Assembly (NCBI GenBank): GCA_949358305.1
Contig: OX442315.1
Span: forward strand, 16,766,427-16,830,426
DNA from: Strigamia acuminata
Taxonomy: Eukaryota; Arthropoda; Chilopoda; Geophilomorpha; Linotaeniidae
Length of the DNA stretch: 64,000 nucleotides
Direction of reading: 5' to 3'
Of the stretch, positions 59,591-64,000 are shown piece by piece (the first letter of the stretch is position 1; every line of letters begins with the position of its first letter). The translations under genes and the position numbers were made by a program. The notes under the pieces are model-generated. The model had not been told where the DNA came from and did not search any database. It saw nothing but the letters and a program-made list of their open reading frames with translations.

Positions 59591-60129
59591 AGAAATAAGT
59601 AAACACAAATTTGTTCTTTTCCTTCAAGATGAATCGTACGTCTGCTAAAACTAAAAATCCATTTATAAATGAAAAATTGTTCTTAAGGAGAACTTTCTCC
59701 ATACAGCAAGCAAAGAAAAAAAAATATAACTTTTTGGATTACTTTCCCAAATCGCATTCGTAAACAAAGTTATTTCCATCGTTTTTTCCCCTCTCAACAA
59801 AAATTACATCGCAACGCAATTCCTTGTCGACTTCTGATTACACCAATTGCGCAACGAGAAAGGGATCAACCTTGCAACCCTCCTTAAATTTATAACCAGT
59901 CGCACAATAAAAATTTCATCCAATTACTTCCTAAGGTCATTTAAAATGTAACAGCCTTCGCCTGCAACAAGAAAACTTCCTTCTAAATATGTCTGAACAA
60001 AATCCCTCTCGTCTCTCGTCGGATCTAGAAATTCTTTTATATTAGATTGTGCCGCACGCTACCAGCAACCCCAACCAGTTGACATGAGAAGTGAGTAAAG
60101 CAGCAGCCTATACATTTATACAACTTTTA

Positions 60130-60176
60130 TATATATAATAATATATATCTATCTATCTATATAGATATAGAGAGAT
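60130..60176. repeat. TA / TCTA / TAGA microsatellite
   Basis: TATATA passes into TCTA tetramers and then into TAGATATAGAGA, making an imperfect self-complementary tract. Confidence 0.85.
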
Positions 60177-60585
60177 ACTTTTTTTTGCAGCTTCTTGTTA
60201 AATTTTCAAGAAGCTTTTCCACCATTTAACCTCTGTGACTCAAGCCTCGCCTACTTGGAAAACTAAAAGCCCTTCCCATTAACAGTTCAATCGATAGAGT
60301 CCATTGTGGCCGAGGTGCCCCGCCCGCCCGCTGCTCCTTCCCGTCCACCTCCACACCCGAGCCTCGTTATTTATGGCCTCAGGAAATAAACTCCACCAAC
60401 CCCGGCAAATTCACGCACGGACGTCCATTTTTAAAAGGGTCACGGGGCGGAGCTGACCACCAAGGGATTCTGCCTGCCGCTAGGGCCTCCTTTTCGACGC
60501 CTCAAGATTTTTTCTTCTTCTTCTTCTTTTTTCTGAGTGCATAAATTGAGAAATTCTCAAAGAATATTTTTCATGAGACCAAATT

Positions 60586-60588
<3 letters not shown>

Positions 60589-60629
<41 letters not shown>
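60589..60629. repeat. 41-base poly-T run
   Basis: An uninterrupted run of 41 T bases, followed by GGG and soon by an A run. It is the longest homopolymer in the window and may be an assembly weak point. Confidence 0.95.
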
Positions 60630-60630
<1 letters not shown>

Positions 60631-61267
60631 GGTTTAATAAAAAAAAAAATTATGGTGAAAAAATAAAATTGATTAAAAAATATTTCAAATGAAAACATTT
60701 TTCTGGCTTTTCAATCATTTGTCTGATTCCAAATGGTTGTTTATTATGATGAATTGAAACGCGAGTCAGCAACTTTTCCAACACAGGATGTTGCATTATT
60801 GGAGAATAAATTATCTCGGCAAATGGTCAAACCAAAATGGAATATGTCATTCTAAAACATCTGTGAATGACAGCGGCCGACCTATAAGCTTGCTTGTAAA
60901 CCGAGACAAGTTTCAAAAGTAAGAAAAGAAAAAAATCCGCAAGAATTGCATATTATTCTCATTTATCTTCGCGCCTATTAAACTTTACGGAAATCACTCT
61001 AAACACAAACTAAACTGTCTTCATATAAAATACTCTGACCTGCACACGTCGCTGAAATTACCTGACAAATGAATGATGAATTTCTCTATTTAAAACACCG
61101 CCTACCCTTCGTCTTCCCATTGGAATAAGCTCGCTATTCGATCGCACGACTCACCTCAATAATATCGGCAAATTGTATGTACGAACCTGTTGCATAAAAT
61201 CTCCAGTTTGTGACGTTGAATTTTCCGTTGCACTTTCAAAAACCAAAACATCAAAAATGTATATATT

Positions 61268-61305
61268 TAAAAAAAAAAAAAAATAAATAAAAAAAAAAAA
61301 AAAAA
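61268..61305. repeat. A-rich simple repeat (AAAAT type)
   Basis: Two long A runs joined by AATAAATA. Confidence 0.85.
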
Positions 61306-63480
61306 CACCCACACAGACTGATCATGCGCAGTAAAACCGAGTGTCCACTCATTGATCTTTTTATTTTACCATCAAAGTCTTAAAAATTAATATACGCGAC
61401 TGGATTTCCCGACCCTTCCATTTACAAATAAAAATAAAATAAAAAAGTAAAAACTAATTTGCTTTCTAAGTAATAATGAAAATGCTAAAAACCCACATCC
61501 CCAGTTCCAGTAATCAATAATTCCTGGCCCTGAATCGTTGGTACATTAAATTGCAGTAATTGTGCTAATAAATATTAAAATTCACACAGAACAAAATTCA
61601 ACTTGCGGTGTAACAAGAGTTTACCCGGCAATATCTATCAAGCGAAACCCCCACCATCCACGCACTCACTCCATGCCTCAAAACATCCTTCGCACACCCC
61701 CTGCTCCAACAACAACCCCAACTCTGAAATCTGGAAGCTTGCCAGCACTTCACAATTGTCCAAAACGACTGTTTGTGTCTTAACCCAAGGTATTTCTGGA
61801 CAACACGCCAAATTAATGAGTATTTTCATTAGAGAGTTTGCAAAACAGTAAGCGGATCGTATTGAACGCATATAATCTGGTTGCTACAGGAGACAATCTC
61901 CCAGATACCATCCGAACAAAGAAAACTTTTCATCCTATGGGGATCTCAAATCATCCAACCAACCCATGTGATTAATAAAGTATCATTGAAAATATCTTTC
62001 CATCCAAAACAGCAAATCTAGTTTGCAATTGGACTCGCAAAAGTAAATTTCTTTCTTTTCTTGTTTAAAATTGGAGAAGGAGAAGAAAAAGGAGCGAAAA
62101 GTGAGTCCGATAAGAGTCCTCGCCGCTCCATTTGTTTCAGGCAGCTTTTTTCTTTTTTTTCTTTTTCTTCTTCTTCTCTTTTTCTACTTCCATTTGATCA
62201 ATGATCAAATTTTTCTCGCAGGGCAGAACCCCTCATCTGTAACAGCGAAGAAAGAAAATTAAACACCACGCGATGGCCGTCCTTCAAACGAATAAATTCT
62301 GCTTTCTCAAAAGCCCCTACATCGCACCAAAAATGGACGTCATTAAGATAACACTTTTCGAACATCCATCATCTGGCTACCGTTTCTGGATTATACATTC
62401 ACCTCGAAAAATGAGAAAATAAACTGACATTTTAATTTTCCTCTTTATTTCATGTCATTGTCATAAGGCGGTGAATTGCTTCACTGCGTTACACCGCACG
62501 AACATCCCAGATCAACGCCGGACTAACCACTTCCGAAGTCCCAAGCAAAAAAATCAAACAATCAATTAATAAAATAAAATATAATTGAAATAAATAAGTA
62601 CACTTAACGTCTTTTTTCTATATATTATATTAAAACAGTAATATACTACACGCATTATATAATTAAATAGTAAAAATCTAAACATCGATTAAAATAACAT
62701 GTCAATTTATTATGCAAAACAATTATTTTTGAGGCGCTATAGAACAGAGACCCCCCCAAGCTGTAGCTTATTTAGCTTTATGGTTAGTCCGGCGCTGTCC
62801 CAGACATACATCATCATCAATAATTGCAAAAACCCACATAACGGAGACGTTTATGATTTACCAAACAAATTTTATTCGCATACGAACAAGATAAATAAAA
62901 AACAAAAAAACAGGACGACAATTTTTGCTCGCATCGGAAAAGTCGTAGCCATTTTATCAAGTGCAGATCCGAAGCAAAGCAGCTGCAAAGGGCTTTTAAT
63001 TTGCCCAAATCACTCACACTCTTCCTTCATCTATTTCCCTACCGGAGGGAATGAGGTGAAAAATCAATTCCCGCTACAAGTTATCCTTAGGGACGCATGA
63101 AATTCATTCTATTTTTTATGGAGGGACATCCACCTCAACCTGGCAGCCCATAAACGGAGCAGTGAAAGAGTGCAACTTAGCTCCGAAGTCCCCCATCTGG
63201 ATAGCACTCCCGTGAGAGAAAAGGTGATCGCCCATTTCTACCGTCGGCCGAGTGCTTTACCTCGGCAATCTCGCCTCAACTTCTCCTCCAATACTCTCAC
63301 TCCTTCTACCAACAACCAACTCCCCATTCGGCCGTGCGCAACGACTTTTTGGGCTGCCCATTCCCGGCTTCCCTCAACGCTAGTGCATCAACAAATGTCG
63401 ACAAATAAAAGCAATACATCTACTTGTCCACTTTCTCCCTAGAAGTGCGCTTTATTTGCTTCAACATGTATTGAATTTCC

Positions 63481-63494
63481 GTTACCACGGCAAC
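63481..63494 (+). promoter_or_regulatory. RFX X-box motif
   Basis: GTTACCACGGCAAC fits the X-box consensus completely and is one of the best matches in the window. Confidence 0.5.
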
Positions 63495-63500
63495 CCACAT

Positions 63501-63517
63501 TGACGTCACTTGGCAAC
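63501..63517 (+). promoter_or_regulatory. CRE overlapping a second X-box
   Basis: TGACGTCA (63501-63508) is the full palindromic CREB/ATF site. GTCACTTGGCAAC (63505-63517) is an X-box with a one-base spacer that shares four bases with it. Confidence 0.45.
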
Positions 63518-63560
63518 AAGTGCCTCGTTGCTATGGTACCCGTACATTTGCTAATGGCGG

Positions 63561-64000
63561 ATCTTGTGTACTAGAAAGACGAGATACGCACAACAGTTCC
63601 AATTTCGTTAACACGTGACATTTCTCTCTTCCCTTTATTGCAAACTGCAAAGCAAGAGAAGAGAAGAGAAGAGCGTTGCTTAAAGGTCATGTCTCGTCTC
63701 TTCTTAGCTCCAATTCGGTTACGTAACGAAATTTCAAAGCTGGTCAGTAGAAAGCCACTCCACGTTATTAATTCTTCTTATGAGTTCTCGTTCTAATCAA
63801 GTTATTTTCACGGTTCACTCTGTTTCGTGTTAACGACTTCTCAACCGTATTAATTCGTTAGTTCATCTGTTTTTTGTTGTTGTAAATTACCGTATACGTG
63901 CTTATTTGATGTTTCGAGTGCTTTTCATTCCATTTCACTGCCATGAGTGGAAGTGTCATCACAGGTTTAATATTTGATGTGTTTCTATTGTTTTGATTTT
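63561..64000. other. Right end of window
   Basis: AT-moderate sequence with a short repeated AGAGAAGAGAAG string at about 63655-63672 and a CACGTG E-box at 63613-63618. Apart from the candidate start and exon listed separately, nothing is recognised. Confidence 0.45.
63744..63966 (+). other. Candidate transcription start and first coding exon
   Basis: TCAGT at 63744-63748 is the arthropod initiator consensus, about 230 bases downstream of the X-box/CRE cluster. An ATG at 63943 in the context CTGCCATGAG opens a frame encoding MSGSVITG. The frame meets a possible donor, ACAG|GTTTAA, at 63964/63965 and otherwise stops after 17 codons. If real, this is exon 1 of a plus-strand gene continuing beyond the window. 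The exon is too short to identify and the donor has a weak +3 base. Confidence 0.2.

Larger units (their letters stand above)
57009..63129. other. Non-coding stretch
   Basis: No gene is supported. It includes a balanced block at 58200-58450 with an X-box and a CTCF-like core, poly-A/T tracts (58121-58153, 59545-59590, 60589-60629, 61268-61305), a TA/TCTA tract at 60130-60176 and many short random frames. Confidence 0.5.
63130..63560. promoter_or_regulatory. Promoter-like island with paired X-boxes
   Basis: This GC-balanced block ends in a motif cluster. There is a consensus X-box, GTTACCACGGCAAC (63481-63494), then a perfect CRE, TGACGTCA (63501-63508), and a second X-box with one-base spacer, GTCACTTGGCAAC (63505-63517), overlapping it. 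GTTGCTATGGTACC follows near 63525 as a half-site. AATGGCGG occurs just after. Clusters like this are typical of animal promoters, including ciliary genes. The 90-codon frame at 63170-63442 is not recognised. The direction of transcription is not fixed by the motifs. Confidence 0.45.

Noticed and set aside
62699-63100. 133-codon plus-strand frame
   Set aside because: Low-complexity stretches with Asn/Lys runs and no family resemblance. It is AT-rich like the surrounding non-coding DNA.
63524-63537. GTTGCTATGGTACC as another X-box
   Set aside because: The right half does not fit RRNRAC on either strand, so it is only a half-site.

Overview
This is a 64 kb eukaryotic, gene-poor window, AT-rich by eye with many poly-A/T and AAAAT-type tracts. 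It contains no convincing complete protein-coding gene, rRNA, tRNA or CRISPR array. The open reading frames are short (nearly all under 135 codons), of skewed composition, often overlapping on both strands, and none has a protein family signature I recognise. The general texture suggests a metazoan, probably an invertebrate and plausibly an arthropod: DNA-transposon MITEs, CTCF-like and RFX X-box-like sites, and recursive-splice-like sites in what looks like very long non-coding DNA. I cannot name the species.

The best reading is that most of the window is intronic or intergenic DNA of a gene read on the minus strand. Two sites, near 14068 and 42786, have the textbook architecture of recursive (ratchet) splice sites on that strand: a long pyrimidine tract, then TAG, then GTAAGT with no exon between. 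They lie 28.7 kb apart in the same orientation. Two weaker sites of the same type sit near 1177 and 53409.

Mobile DNA is represented by non-autonomous elements. There is a 377 bp pogo/Tigger-like MITE at 49567-49943 carrying an internal minisatellite. A 152 bp hAT-like MITE with an imperfect 8 bp target duplication lies at 56857-57008. A roughly 170 bp Tigger-like MITE at 31720-31889 is nested inside a copy of another repeat. A possible MITE with GTCAAAAGTCYGG inverted ends lies at 14919-15081. One unnamed AT-rich dispersed family has at least six diverged copies (5851, 11992, 22565, 25808, 31575 and 45058), recognised by an end motif close to TTCGAACCATATGGGA.

Against the AT-rich background stand islands of more balanced, CpG-containing sequence: about 1960-2110, 20810-21600, 38640-38770, 43300-44130, 45400-46640, 55340-55780, 58200-58450 and 63130-63560. 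Most of the regulatory-looking motifs fall in or near them: RFX X-boxes, CTCF-like cores, ACGCATGCGT palindromes and GA-repeat tracts. The right end (63481-63966) looks most like a promoter: two X-boxes, one overlapping a perfect CRE, then an initiator-like TCAGT and a short ATG frame that runs into a possible splice donor. Everything regulatory here is inference from motifs and untested.
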